From the NCBI GenBank assembly GCA_027924645.1, contig BSBN01000354.1:10620001-10684000 (forward strand): a stretch of DNA of 64,000 bases, written 5' to 3'. Origin of the DNA: Cunninghamia lanceolata (taxonomy: Eukaryota; Streptophyta; Pinopsida; Cupressales; Cupressaceae). The position numbers were made by a program, and so were the translations under genes. Positions 1-10,908 of this stretch are shown here, piece after piece (position 1 is the stretch's first letter; every line of letters begins with the position of its first letter). The notes below the pieces were generated by a model, which saw only the letters and a list, made by a program, of their open reading frames with translations, was not told the DNA's origin and did not search any database.

Positions 1-1251
1 TTAGAGGTAGAACAGATGGATGTGAAGACAGCTTTCCTTCATGGTGATTTGGAGGAAGAAATCTACATGTCATAGCTAGAGCAATACATGGTGAAAGGTA
101 AAGAAAATTTGGTTTGCAAATTAAAGAAGTCTTTGTATGGTTTGAAGCAGACCCCTAGGAGATGGTACTTGAAGTTTGATGCCTTTGTGTTGTCAATTGG
201 ATTTGTGAGATTGAAATCGGATCACTGTGTGTACTTTAAGTTTGATGGTGATCATATTCTCATTGTTGCATTGTATGTTGCTCATTGGGAAGGGTAAGAA
301 TATGATTTCTGATTTCAAATCTTAGTTTTCAGTATAGTTTGAAATGAAAGATTTAGGGCTGGCTAGGTACATTCTAGGAATGGAAATCAGAAGAGACAGA
401 ACCAACAGAAAACTTTGGTTAAGCCAGAGTAAGTATATGAAGACCGTGTTGGATAGGTTCAACATGGTAGATTGTAGACCATTGTGTGTTCTTGTTTCAT
501 TGGGGACAAAGTTATCTATTGAGGATTGTCCAAAATCTCCTAGTGAGGTGGAGGACATGAGCAAAGTACCTTATCCTAGTGTTGTTGGCAGTTTGATGTA
601 TGCTATGGTCTGCACAAGGTCAGACATTGCCCAAGCAGTGGGAGTCCTTAGTCGATTTATGGCTAATCCTGGACGGGTTCATTGGGATGCAATTAAGAAA
701 ATGTTCAGATATTTGAGGGGTACTTCTAAGTATTCCATATGTTATCATGGTAATGTTATAGAACCTCCGCATTCTGTTGATATTCGTGGATTTGTGGATT
801 CTGATTGGACAGGTGACATTAACAGTAGGAGATCCACCAGTACTTATGTGTTTACACTATTTGGTGGTGCTATTAGTTGGATGAGTAAGCGACAACCTAT
901 GGTTTCTTTGTCCACAACAGAAGCTAAGTACATGGTAGCAACTCATGCTTGTAAGGAAGCCATTTGGCTTAAGAGATTGTGTTCAGATATTGGTGTTGAT
1001 GCAGGTTAGATAACGATCAGTTGTGATAGTCAGAGTGCTATTTGCCTTGCGAAGAATCCAACTTTCCATGCCAGAACAAAGCATATTGATGTTCAATTTC
1101 ACTTCATGTGAGACATGGTAGAGGATGGGAAGGTAAATTTGGAGAAGGTAAATAATTTGAAGAATGTTGCAAATGCATTGACGAAGCCAGTGAGCAGAGA
1201 GAAGTTCAGATGGTGTTCAGAGTCTATGGGCCTCTCAGCCTATAGCAGTTA
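1..1251 (+). pseudogene. Ty1/copia pol remnant: reverse transcriptase C-terminal half and RNase H
   Basis: The frame opens inside the reverse transcriptase with the copia motif MDVKTAFLHGDLEEEIYM, followed by KKSLYGLKQ, both standard in copia RT. The region just after LYV, where the catalytic Asp pair should lie, is broken: about 8 nt are missing, which removes the Asp pair and shifts the frame near position 280. The second part (344-1009) carries DLG..RYILGMEI and then the copia RNase H with DSDW, SLSTTEAKY and, after a stop at 1007, CDSQSAICLAKNP and ARTKHIDV. The end matches the usual copia C-terminus (ALTKPVSREKF). Premature stops occur at 73-75, 1007-1009 and 1108-1110. The first stop sits where copia proteins usually have Gln, so it may be a CAG to TAG change. 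The element is dead. Its 5' part lies outside the window. Confidence 0.95.
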
Positions 1252-1287
1252 AAATCTTTTTATTCTATTGGCTCTTACAAGGTGTTT

Positions 1288-1301
1288 GACAAGTGGGAGA
1301 A
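1288..1301 (+). other. Polypurine tract of the copia remnant
   Basis: The purine-rich stretch GACAAGTGGGAGAA lies directly before the LTR start TGTTGGGA and about 40 bases after the pol stop, the standard place for a plus-strand priming tract. Confidence 0.75.
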
Positions 1302-2357
1302 TGTTGGGAATTAATGTGTCTCAACCTTATAAATTCCTTGCATTTATTATTGTAATGTAATTTATTTACGTAACCTATGTTGTAATTTTGTTGCACATCC
1401 TATTTTGTCATCTAGTGCGAAGTGGCATGATGAGTTGTCACTCCACTTGTAAGGTGACTAGGATAGTCAACTCACTCCATGTGGATATAGGCATCCCTTT
1501 TGTGTGGTAGAGGTTTTCTACCATGTGTCGGCATCTTGACTAGTGTGTAAGTGAATCTTGACCGAAACGGTTATGACAAATTCCTATGACAGAATCTATG
1601 ACATGTAAGAGTCAGAAATAGAAAGTTGTAAGATAGGTGAGGACATGTGTCATGAAGCATCTTTGAAAAAGGCATATTTGGGCACCTCAAGGTGGACTAT
1701 GACATGTTGTAATAGAATATGCTATTTATAGCATGTGTATGATAGATTCTCTTATAGCTGTAAGTTGTAACAGCTATGACAGATTCTATGACGGTCATAA
1801 GAGTCGTAAGAGCATCTGTCATAGCCCATTTTGGAAATAGGTGACCTCTTTGGGATGGGATTTGTGGACAAGTGTCAGGCACATTCTACAATGTTGACCA
1901 AGTGTCCTTAGGCATGGGTTTTGGGCCATGAGGCCAAGTTGGATGCCCATCTCAAGAAAGGTCCAATATTGCCTTGTATTTTCTATATAAACAGGTGTTT
2001 GGAGGAGTAGATGTATTATAGGTTTTATAGGTACTATTATGCTGCCGGATTGACTCCAGAAATGAGTGTCAAAGACCATTGAAGCTTGCATTGCAAGTGT
2101 ATTGTAAACATATTTTAGATTTGTTAATACATTGTGCAGGTTTCTGAGTGTGGGTTTTTTCACCTGATAAAGGTTTTCCCCACCGTAAATCTTTGTCTCT
2201 TCTTCTGTCTTCTTTCTAGTTCATGTGTATTGCTGCAATATCTCATTTATGTGTTTCATATTGCTATAGTTGTAAGGATTAATTTGAATTTGCATAGCCC
2301 TCTCCTCATTAGATTAGTGTAGGAAGCGATTTCCGCACACACAGCTTCCTTTCACTA
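1302..2357 (+). repeat. 3' LTR of the copia remnant
   Basis: The LTR starts with TGTTGGGAATTAATG right after the polypurine tract. It holds a TATA box (TATATAAA, about 1984-1991) and then the copia-type leader with GAGTGTGGGTTTTTTC and GGTTTTCCCC near 2150-2185. The 3' limit is set at the CTTCCTTTCACTACA stretch because a second fragment near 3625 ends in the same way. The exact last base is uncertain by a few nucleotides. No 5' partner is in the window, so no target duplication can be checked. Confidence 0.75.
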
Positions 2358-3395
2358 CAGATCCAGAGGTGTGTTTGGGATGTCAATGTGTATCCTCAAC
2401 TCAAGTGGTTCATGGTTTGGAGGTTTGCAAGCAATCTTTCTAGTGTGATAGTCATGACAGTTGGTGTTCTTGAGTTCCTGGATGAAGGTGTAAGTGTTTC
2501 TGGTGATTTGAGGTGGTGCTGTTGTTCTTGTTGATTTCATTGTTCTTGTGGTGGTCTTTGAATCATGTGCCTATTGTGTTGGTGGTCCACATTGAGGATT
2601 AAGCTCGTGGATGAAGATTTCTCCTTGGGTGTTTTTGTTCTTTCTAGTCTTGACCGACCGGATGCTTTGTGCATGTTGCGGATGATCTAAAAGAGGTTCT
2701 ATGAAGAGTGGTGTGTTGTTCGAAGAAGATTTGAGTCCTAGATATGTTTGGCTGATAGTATAGTGATCTACATTAAGTCAAGCTGACCTTGATGTTCATT
2801 CCAAGGTTGACGAAGCATATAAATACTTGTAGCTAAGTTGTAGAAAAGGTGTCCTTGTGTGAAAATGATAAGATCCTAAGAAAGGAAAAAGGCAGAGTAG
2901 ATAAGACGAAGAGCAGAGGAGGAAGAGCAATAAAGATGAGGAGGTAGCAGAGAAGTGTTTGGGGGTAGAGCAGAAATATTGTGAGCTTCAATGGAACTAA
3001 CCTTGGTAGGAAGAAGATGTTGTTTGTCAGTTCAATCTTTTTGTGATAAACTTATTAATGTTTCTATAGGTAGTGAGCCTCTTTGAGTAGTGAGCTCTGG
3101 GCAGTGCACCCGAAGGCAAGTGCCTTCCCATTTTCTATTCTTTTAATAGAGAATAAATCTTGTGGGTTAACCCCCACCCTGGTTTTTCCCTTAATCAGGT
3201 TTCCACATAAAAATCCTGGTGTTATGTGTGTTGATTATGTTTTTGCTCTTATGTTGATGGTTCATGCTTTCATGGTTGTAGCATTAATCTGTTTATAAGT
3301 TTAAAAGAAGTTTTATTGCAACAGAAGTAAAGATTTGTGACAACTGATTCACCCCCCCTCTTAGTTGTTTGTTGTAATCTAAACATACTCCTCTA
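2358..3395 (+). repeat. LTR remnant of the A/B-like family
   Basis: This stretch has no coding capacity but looks like another LTR. There is a TATA-like CATATAAATA at about 2816. Repeated (G/C)(C/T)AGTGAGC motifs occur at 3070-3115. A leader follows with GGGTTAACCCCCACCCTGGTTTTTCCC, then TTTCCACATAAAAATCCTGGTGTT and ACTGATTCACCCCCCCTCT. The same series of motifs ends the LTRs of elements A and B. A start at TGTTGGTGG (about 2577) is possible. The true boundaries are not resolved and no target duplication was found. Confidence 0.5.
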
Positions 3396-3408
3396 AAGGC
3401 TTAGACTC

Positions 3409-3628
3409 TACAAGTGTATTGCAACTATTGATTACTAAATAATACAAAGAGTTGCTTTTGAGTGTGGGTTTTTTCTCTCAAAATGGTTTTCCCTGCATAG
3501 ATCATTATTCCATAGTATATTGATTTTGTGTTTATTTCCTTCTAATTGTATGATTAATTTAATTTTTTCACATACCTCCTCATAGATTAGTATAGAAAAC
3601 ATATTCCACACCTTTGCTTCCTTTCACA
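3409..3628 (+). repeat. Second R/U5 fragment of the copia LTR type
   Basis: The segment repeats the end of the LTR at 1302-2357: AAGTGTATTG, then GAGTGTGGGTTTTTTC, GGTTTTCCC, CCTCCTCATAGATTAGT and CTTTGCTTCCTTTCACA. Only the last 220 bases or so are present. The remainder is missing or replaced by the LTR remnant on its left. Confidence 0.65.
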
Positions 3629-5560
3629 TTTTGAATTTGTGAGAATACAAGTAGAGAATGGATCAATAAATTAAGGCAAACAATACATGTGTATGAAAAT
3701 AGTGAATGAAGTTGAGGAACATGCGTGCACAAAATCTTAGCGCATACTAGTATTGTGTCTCTATCTTTGAATGAATGAATTCACACATATATAGGTGTAA
3801 TCTATAATAGGGGAATTTTACATAAGAATATGGTAGATATGATGCAAGGATGAGTTTTATTAGAGGTGGAGAAGTATTTTTTAGGTGTAGACAAGTGTGA
3901 ATAGGCTTAAAAATGAAGCATTACTTTATAAAATGCCTCATTCACATGTGCATGTGTTTAATGCTCTTTGGTCTTCCCACTTTTAATATCAATTTATGGG
4001 ATTGACGGTTGTGAGTGTAGAATTTGTGAGAGAGAACTCTAGTTCAATAAGTATAAGGATAAGTGGGATTATACATTGTGAAATCAAGGAGACAAAATTC
4101 AATTTTAGGGGGGCATGTATGTATGAAAAACAAGTTCACACATTAAATTGTATGCCTAATAAGGTTTGTGAGAAAGTGTGAATAAGGAACAGGTATGCAA
4201 TTTATAAATGTTGTGTAATTTCTTGATACAACCACATATCTAATAAGTTAAGTGCACAAGAATGAGAAGAAAGAGCACAAACAAGAAAACTCTATAAGTT
4301 GTGTATAGTTGCACTTTAAATCTATGCTTCTAATATTTACACTAAGTTGGTAGAACTATGAGCTGTAGAAGTAGGAATGGTATTTTCAAGTGTATGAATT
4401 TTATACACAATTTACATAAATTTGTGCATGATGCTTTATAGACTATGCAAACCTATGAGATTCTTGTGCAAGAGTGCAACGACTACAATGATGTATGATA
4501 AGTCTAGATCCTTGATTCATATAAAGCAAATGGACTTTTAGGAATTTTGTGCAAGAAAGAAAATAGTTGCATGATAAAAAGAAAAATCTGCAACTCCACC
4601 TAAACATAAACAAATGAACTTGTAGAGAAATCATGCAAGTATGTTAGAACTGCATAACTACAAGAAAAATCTAAAAAAATTCTAAAGGGAAGCTTTTGAC
4701 TTATGAAAAAAATTTTGAGTCTTCATGAAAATTTGCCATTCCTAAGACCAATAGAGCACATGACCATTTCAACAGGTGACCTTTGATGCAATTTACCCAT
4801 AACTAATACTCAAACAATGAAATTTGACATAGGCCACTAATGAGCCAAGGGAAACATAAGGACTTTCAATTCATGGAAGGCATGAAATATTGCAAATTGG
4901 AGTTAAGAATTTCTAGCAACATTGTGTCAACCACAAGGTGGTGTAACTCAATGCATGATGGAACATGTGACTAAGTAATGTGTAGAATAGGACCTTCTAA
5001 AATAAATGTGGTAAAGGATATGGATTGGATCTTGATGTCGTTCATACAATTAACCTCCCTAGGACCAATGAACTTGGAAATATAACCAAGTGTTACCATA
5101 AATCTCAAATGGTCTGCACAAACTAAAATAATGAATCTAGATTGGGACTTTGATATGCCTATGAATGAGTCTAGAATTGAATATGTGCCTTTATGCAAGA
5201 ACTACAAGTTCAAGTGAATATATGATGATTGTAATATTATTGTAAACCTCCAAACAAAAAACAAACATGAAAGAAAATGTTTTTGGTTGATCCATGATTG
5301 CTCTTACACCCTCCTTCTACATCACTTATATGGTTAATACTTATTATATCATTCTTGAGTATCTTTAAATTATCATTAATGTTAATAATTTCTAATACCT
5401 TTAGATTCATTTCTTTCTTATAGAATCATTAGAAACTCTTAAATTATCACACTATTGAAATTATAAAAAACTAGTGTGATAAGCAAATACGAATAAAATT
5501 AGGAATCAAATAATAACATTAAAACCCTATTCAACATCTACCTACACCTCTAATTGAGTG
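3629..5560. other. AT-rich non-coding stretch
   Basis: No recognisable gene, RNA or mobile-element end was found on either strand. Reading frames are short and have no family resemblance. It may be decayed LTR or transposon sequence. Confidence 0.5.
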
Positions 5561-6031
5561 AAAGAAACTTGTAAAAATGTGAACAAAGGAAAAAAAAATT
5601 TCTCACCTACACAAGATTCTTGATGCACTGAAGGCGATTGTCCTCAAATGATTTACTATTGATTGAAAGATTTAATGTGGTTCCTAAAAGGTTCATTTAT
5701 AGTTTTTTGGATGGGTAGATTGACAGTTAGGACTGATTGAGAATTGGTTGAGAGATCAATGGTTGAGATTAGGTTGGTTAATTGGTTTTGAGATGGATGG
5801 TGAAGGATAAAGGGGATTTTATAATTCTTTTATGATTTTTACGTGTAAAGGGGTGGAAATAATAGTTTATTTAAATCATGTGAGATGGGAAAATAGATAA
5901 ATATGATATTTAGGGCTAGGACATTAGGATATAGGCTAATTAATTAAATAAATGATTTTAATTTATTTAATTAATAGGATAAAAATGCAGTAGGTGTGGC
6001 TAGGATGGTGGGTGGTTTTTAGGTGTCTACA
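5561..6031 (-). repeat. Probable LTR start of a minus-strand retroelement
   Basis: On the minus strand a purine tract (AAAGAGGGGAAAAA, 6032-6045) is followed immediately by TGTAGACACCTAAAAACC, an arrangement typical of a polypurine tract next to a 3' LTR whose first bases are TG. The LTR would run leftward from 6031. Its other end is not visible and the left limit given is arbitrary. An AT-rich block of TTAATTAAATAAATT type lies at 5935-5975. Confidence 0.4.
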
Positions 6032-6045
6032 TTTTTCCCCTCTTT

Positions 6046-7273
6046 GAGTGGTGTTGTGACTAAGAGAAGTAACAACATTTCAAAGAAAGATAAAATATAG
6101 TTGTTTTCAATAGAGCTTCCCTAGCCACTCAAAGGAGGAATAAGATAAGGATGATTGGATGATTCCCCCATGAGGGGATAGGCAGGTTTGAAGGACATGG
6201 GTATGCTCTCAAAAGGAAAGATGAGGATGGAGGCTAATGATAGAGGGGAGGATATAATCATGCTAGTTGGTGTGAGAAACATGATGCTCAATGTAGCACT
6301 TGACATTATGCACAATGATATAAAGACCATGGTGACAATGTATCTTGTGTATAAAGGATTAAAGGTCGCAAGCAATAATATACCTATGGCACCATGATAT
6401 AAAGACCATGATGTCATTTTGGCAAGGATATTGTAAGGATTGATGTAGATGTAAGACAAAATCATAACACACAAGAAAGAAAGCATGAACAAACGATACA
6501 AAGACAAACAAGATGTAACCCCTGGTCAAGCTAAAAATTGATGATTGACTGATGATAATTATATCATTGTTGATTTGGGAACAATATATTTCGAGAATAC
6601 CATGAGGATAGTGTTGTTGATGTGGGAATGATATATCAAAAGAAAAACATGAGGATTGGGAGTGATATATCTTGATGATGATGATTGATTTAAGTTGATA
6701 AATATTGACAACAAGGATGGGAACAAAATAGATGAAATCTTTTGGATTGTAACAACCAAATTCTCAAACAAGACTAAAATCAAATATTTACCATGAGATA
6801 AAAACACATAAGGTGAAAAAGATTAAACTTCTTTTTTTTGAAATCAAATAATCTCAACGAATCAAGATACATCACAAAATCATAATTTCCTTTTTGAAAT
6901 ATACATGTTATAATTTACCAAATTGACATCCTTTCATTTCATTTACAATACATAACAACACTTGGCATAAGGAATAGTTTTACCTCATAAATTTGACTAT
7001 CATAAGTTATAACATGGAGTACATTGCATCTAGAATATATATATATCTTCACAAGTCTCGGTGAGTCATCTACTTCAAAGGGAGAGCGTCATCCGAGTGC
7101 TTTACCTCCAACCACAGATCGGCGGCCCCCCACACACCTTCCAACTGGAAGTGGCCCTACCCTTTATGAAGAGTATAGATATAAGGAACCAACAAGTTTT
7201 TTCCATCTGAGTCTTAGTGTTGTGTTCTACATAATCAACACGGTCATACAATTACAACATTCTCTAACTATGT
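6046..7273. other. Non-coding stretch, possibly the interior of the minus-strand element
   Basis: The longest open frame is 128 codons on the minus strand (6121-6507), hydrophobic at its N-terminus and rich in Ser, Ile and Pro near its end. It resembles no family I know and may be chance, although its place just before the purine tract at 6032-6045 would suit the 3' end of an element interior. The last bases (7250-7278) are the original target site of element B. Confidence 0.35.
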
Positions 7274-7664
7274 ATGACTGTTGGTAACTTGGCAAACATC
7301 ATTGATAGAGACACTATTGGTATGAGTTGGTTTGGATAGGCATGATGTTTGATGGTGTTGTCATTGATGGAAACAAGAAAAGGAACAAGGTTAGAACAAA
7401 GATTTTGGTCTGGCAAAGGAAGACATAAGGAATTTGGCTAAGTGTTGGAAGAGTTTAGAAACAATGACAGAGAGACAATATCTTGATTGGCATTGGTCCA
7501 TAATTGAAGATCGGGTTGTGTGGTTATGGTATGATATTCCTAATCCTTAGATGATCATATATCCATAGTTTTATCTCTTGATCATCTCTAAAAGTATACT
7601 TTCAAGTTGCATGAGTTTGACATTGTAGAGAATAGAGGTAATAAGAGTAGAACACATTTGTTTT

Positions 7665-9131
7665 TGATGCAGAGTGGCACAAGGGAAGCAACACACAAGA
7701 GTTTCCTCTACTGTCCTTTGCCCACTCACCCACTTCAAATAGGCTTCAACCAAGCAACCAAAGGCACATTCAAGGGTGTATGAAGGATTTGGTATCCTAA
7801 TGATGGCTCCACCTTCTAGGCTTCTCCAACACCTTAGGACAGATCAAGAAACACCTTCTATGCAGTTGGTTTGATCTCCAACTTCCCAAAACTCTTCAAC
7901 CTATACCTTGACTAGTAAGGCTACTAGCCCTCCAAACTAGGTTTTCTCAACAAAACTTGACAAAATCCCATATGACTAGGCAAGAAAATGATGGTTTTAG
8001 ATACACTCTATGGAACCCTATCAAACTCCCAAGTCTCCTATTCCAACTCTACTCCAGTAATCCAGAACACTCATTTGGTCTTCTAGGCCTAATTGATCAA
8101 TTTAGGCTAGGTTACAAAGCAAGTGCTCAAAATTGGGGTCATAAACCTGGGGCAGGAACTTGGATCTCTTCTATGACCTACAAACAACTCACAAACCAAC
8201 TTTCATTTTCCCACCTATCAGATTTTGTCATCTACATCAATAAATTGCACAATTCTGGCCAAATACATAGGAATACTTGACCTAGGGCATCAAATTAAAA
8301 ATAGAAGACTGAATTTTCAAACAAAAATATTTTGGAATCTTATAGTACATACCCCTAGCCTACATTTCACCAGTTTTTATGAATTTTCAACGGTGGGAAT
8401 GCATTCTAGGGCCGGATTTCTATGGCTGCCCTAGAAAACAGGGTTTTTAGACCTGTTTTGAAAGAAAAATCTATAACTTTTGATCCCGACCACTTCAGGA
8501 CCTCAAACTAGTTGCATTAGAACCCTGACTACAAGAGATTTCAGAAAAAGTACATTTGCACCCCTGAAAAATCCATACAGGCCATACACATCAAGAAAAA
8601 TAGCGAAAAATAGTTAATTTTCTTGATTTTTGTGCCCAAATTCCGTACAAAAACTTTCTCCTCCGTACTGGAGAAAGATTTCCTCCATATCAACCTATCC
8701 AAGTCAGTTTACAACTTCTACAAATAATTTTAATAACCAAAATGAAGTTGCAACCGCTCAATGTGTCATTGACACCATTGACAACACTTGACACTATGGA
8801 GTTTTTTCATTTTCCAAAGGATGGCAATTTGTTTTTCTTGTCCAATGGAATCAAAACATCCTCCATACTCCCAAAACACGATAAAACACACAAACAATAA
8901 AAAAAAACTCAAAAACCAACCCTTAGACCTTCTAGGCCTAAGTGGCATAACAAGGATCCAAGTGGACTAAGCATGATTGAGGTTTATATGGTCACCTCAA
9001 TCATCTTGACCACACAAAAAGGACCATATACTCATGCCTAAAGCCTTATTACAATCAAAACCACAACTTTCAAAAAAAAATGCAAACAAAGTGACTTTAG
9101 GAACCAAGGTGCTCCTAGGTGCCCTGCACCA
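7665..9131. mobile_element. Solo LTR inserted in B's 5' LTR
   Basis: The 1,467-bp insert begins TGATGCAGAGTGGCAC and ends GTGCCCTGCACCA, so it has TG...CA ends and imperfect inverted termini. GTTTT flanks both sides (7660-7664 and 9132-9136). The uninterrupted site is preserved in B's 3' LTR near 26778. It has no coding frame of note. The TGATGCA start resembles the LTR start of element C, but the bodies were not aligned. Confidence 0.75.
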
Positions 9132-9416
9132 GTTTTGTTCTGCATTCCTCTGGTGTTGCATATTTTGTTATGTAGTTTTAAGGTGTTGTAAACACATGTA
9201 TGAAATCTCAAAATATAGAGCTGTGGAGTTTGAAGTCCAGCAAAATGATAGTTTTGAGCTACTGAGTATTGCTACTTGGTTTGATAGAGTTTGACTATGA
9301 CAGGGCATATATTCTAATGGTTCACATTTTTTCGCAAGTTGATATCATGCTCTGCAGTTCTGAAGGTAAGCTTGGGGATGTCTAAAGAGTCTTTGATATG
9401 AATTTGATAAAATTTT

Positions 9417-10502
9417 TGTTGATAAATGAGAGGGGGGGTGAATCAGTTATCTTAATTAATTTAACGTTATGTTCTTTAACAGCTAGTGCAGCATCAAAGC
9501 AAATAAGCATCCATAATTATGAAAGCAGAAACAAAGTCAATACACATAACACAATGATTTTGACATTAAAAACCCTGTTAAGGGAAAAACCACGGGGTGA
9601 CTAACCCAAGAATGCATTCTTTGTTAGAAGAATAGAAATACAAAATGGCACTTGCCAATTAGGGCTCACTGCCTGAGCACACTGCTCACAAGAGGCTCAC
9701 TGCCTACAAGTTATAAAGAGAGTAACAAGATACTTGAACTGATGAGAAGCATCCACATATGCTAGAGTACAGTTTCGGTTAGGCTCAGTACACTGATCTA
9801 CTACACTTCATTCTTTCTCTTCTTTGGTGCTGTTGTCCTATCACATACCAGACCTGCCTTACTGCTTCCACACTGCTCTTCTACTTTTCTTCGCATAACA
9901 CAACACACAACACACACCTTCATACCGAAATCAATCTGGTATATATAACCACACCAAGGATTTCATCCACTTTCTAGTCGGCATCCAGAATACTTACTAT
10001 TTTCCCAAACTCTTAGTCTGTCAGCTAAATCCTTGCTTATCAAGTGATGCGTATCAAAGAGATGCTCATAGAAGTCATCAATCATGTCGGCCAAACATGA
10101 ATGATACCTCAGTAAGCTTGATCACCATCAATATCTCATTCGAATCAAGGTCTGATGCTCTACCGGTCAGTTCTTCCTCAGTCTACTCTGCCAAACAGGA
10201 ACCCAATACTTAGGTGCTTATATCTATTCACTCTTTCATCACCAGAGGCTCCATCCCTGGAATCTATCAATCAAGGTACTCCTCTTGACTTCCCCAAGTC
10301 TGCACTTTACATAGATACTTCCTCTAAGAGATCCGGACCTAATTGTCAGATCTTGCTTCATACTCTGTTCTTGCTTACTAGACCTCAACACTCTTCAATC
10401 TGACTTCTGGTATAGGCACACCATGTCTTGCGGATGGGTGGGATGAACTTTGTTGCCATCAATGACAACACTCATGAAGCTACACTGTGTCTGTTGCCAA
10501 CA
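9417..10502 (-). repeat. 3' LTR of element A
   Basis: On the minus strand it starts TGTTGGCAACAGACACAGTG and ends TTATCAACA. It matches 15533-16609 along its whole length with small differences, such as the loss of a few CA units near 9905. The leader carries the GGCAGTGAGCC motifs (9658-9710 on the plus strand) and a GTGGTTTTTCCC block. Confidence 0.92.
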
Positions 10503-10515
10503 ATCTCCCCCTTTG
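10503..10515 (-). other. Polypurine tract of element A
   Basis: CAAAGGGGGAGAT on the minus strand directly precedes the 3' LTR start TGTTGGC. Element B has nearly the same tract before its own 3' LTR. The 393 bases between here and the ORF2 stop hold several further C-runs on the plus strand (G-runs on the minus strand), for example near 10505, 10565, 10610 and 10650, and no gene. Confidence 0.85.
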
Positions 10516-10908
10516 GCATTGATGGCAACACTTAGTGAAAAATGACTAAGTGTCACACTACACTCCCCCTTGGGTGATGCTCTATTCTAATGTACACTTT
10601 ACTGGAGCTCCCCCTTAGCTAGATTCCACATTTTTCACTGCTTCTCACTCCCCCTTTGACATAAATGGAAAAGGGTAGGGTCTACACACCAAACTTTCTC
10701 AAAAACAATCTATACTTGTCCGCAAAAACATATATACATGTTTTACTTACATATATTGAATTATATCTACAAAAGTGGTCTTCAACTGTACCACTTCTGT
10801 CGCCCAACTCTTCTTCATCCTGTCCAAAATTGAGATGTGACCACTCAATAGGAATGCAAAAGCTTCTGCCCTTTTTAGATCTGACGGATCACTGGTCCAG
10901 GTTGTTGC

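Noticed and set aside
6121..6507. 128-codon minus-strand frame as a membrane protein gene
   Set aside because: The hydrophobic start comes from AT-rich sequence, there is no family resemblance, and it overlaps an opposite frame of the same composition. Kept only as a note in the region entry.
7665..9131. hAT transposon in B's 5' LTR, suggested by CAGAGTGGCAC and GTGCCCTG ends
   Set aside because: No 8-bp target duplication fits these borders. TG...CA borders with an exact 5-bp GTTTT duplication fit much better.
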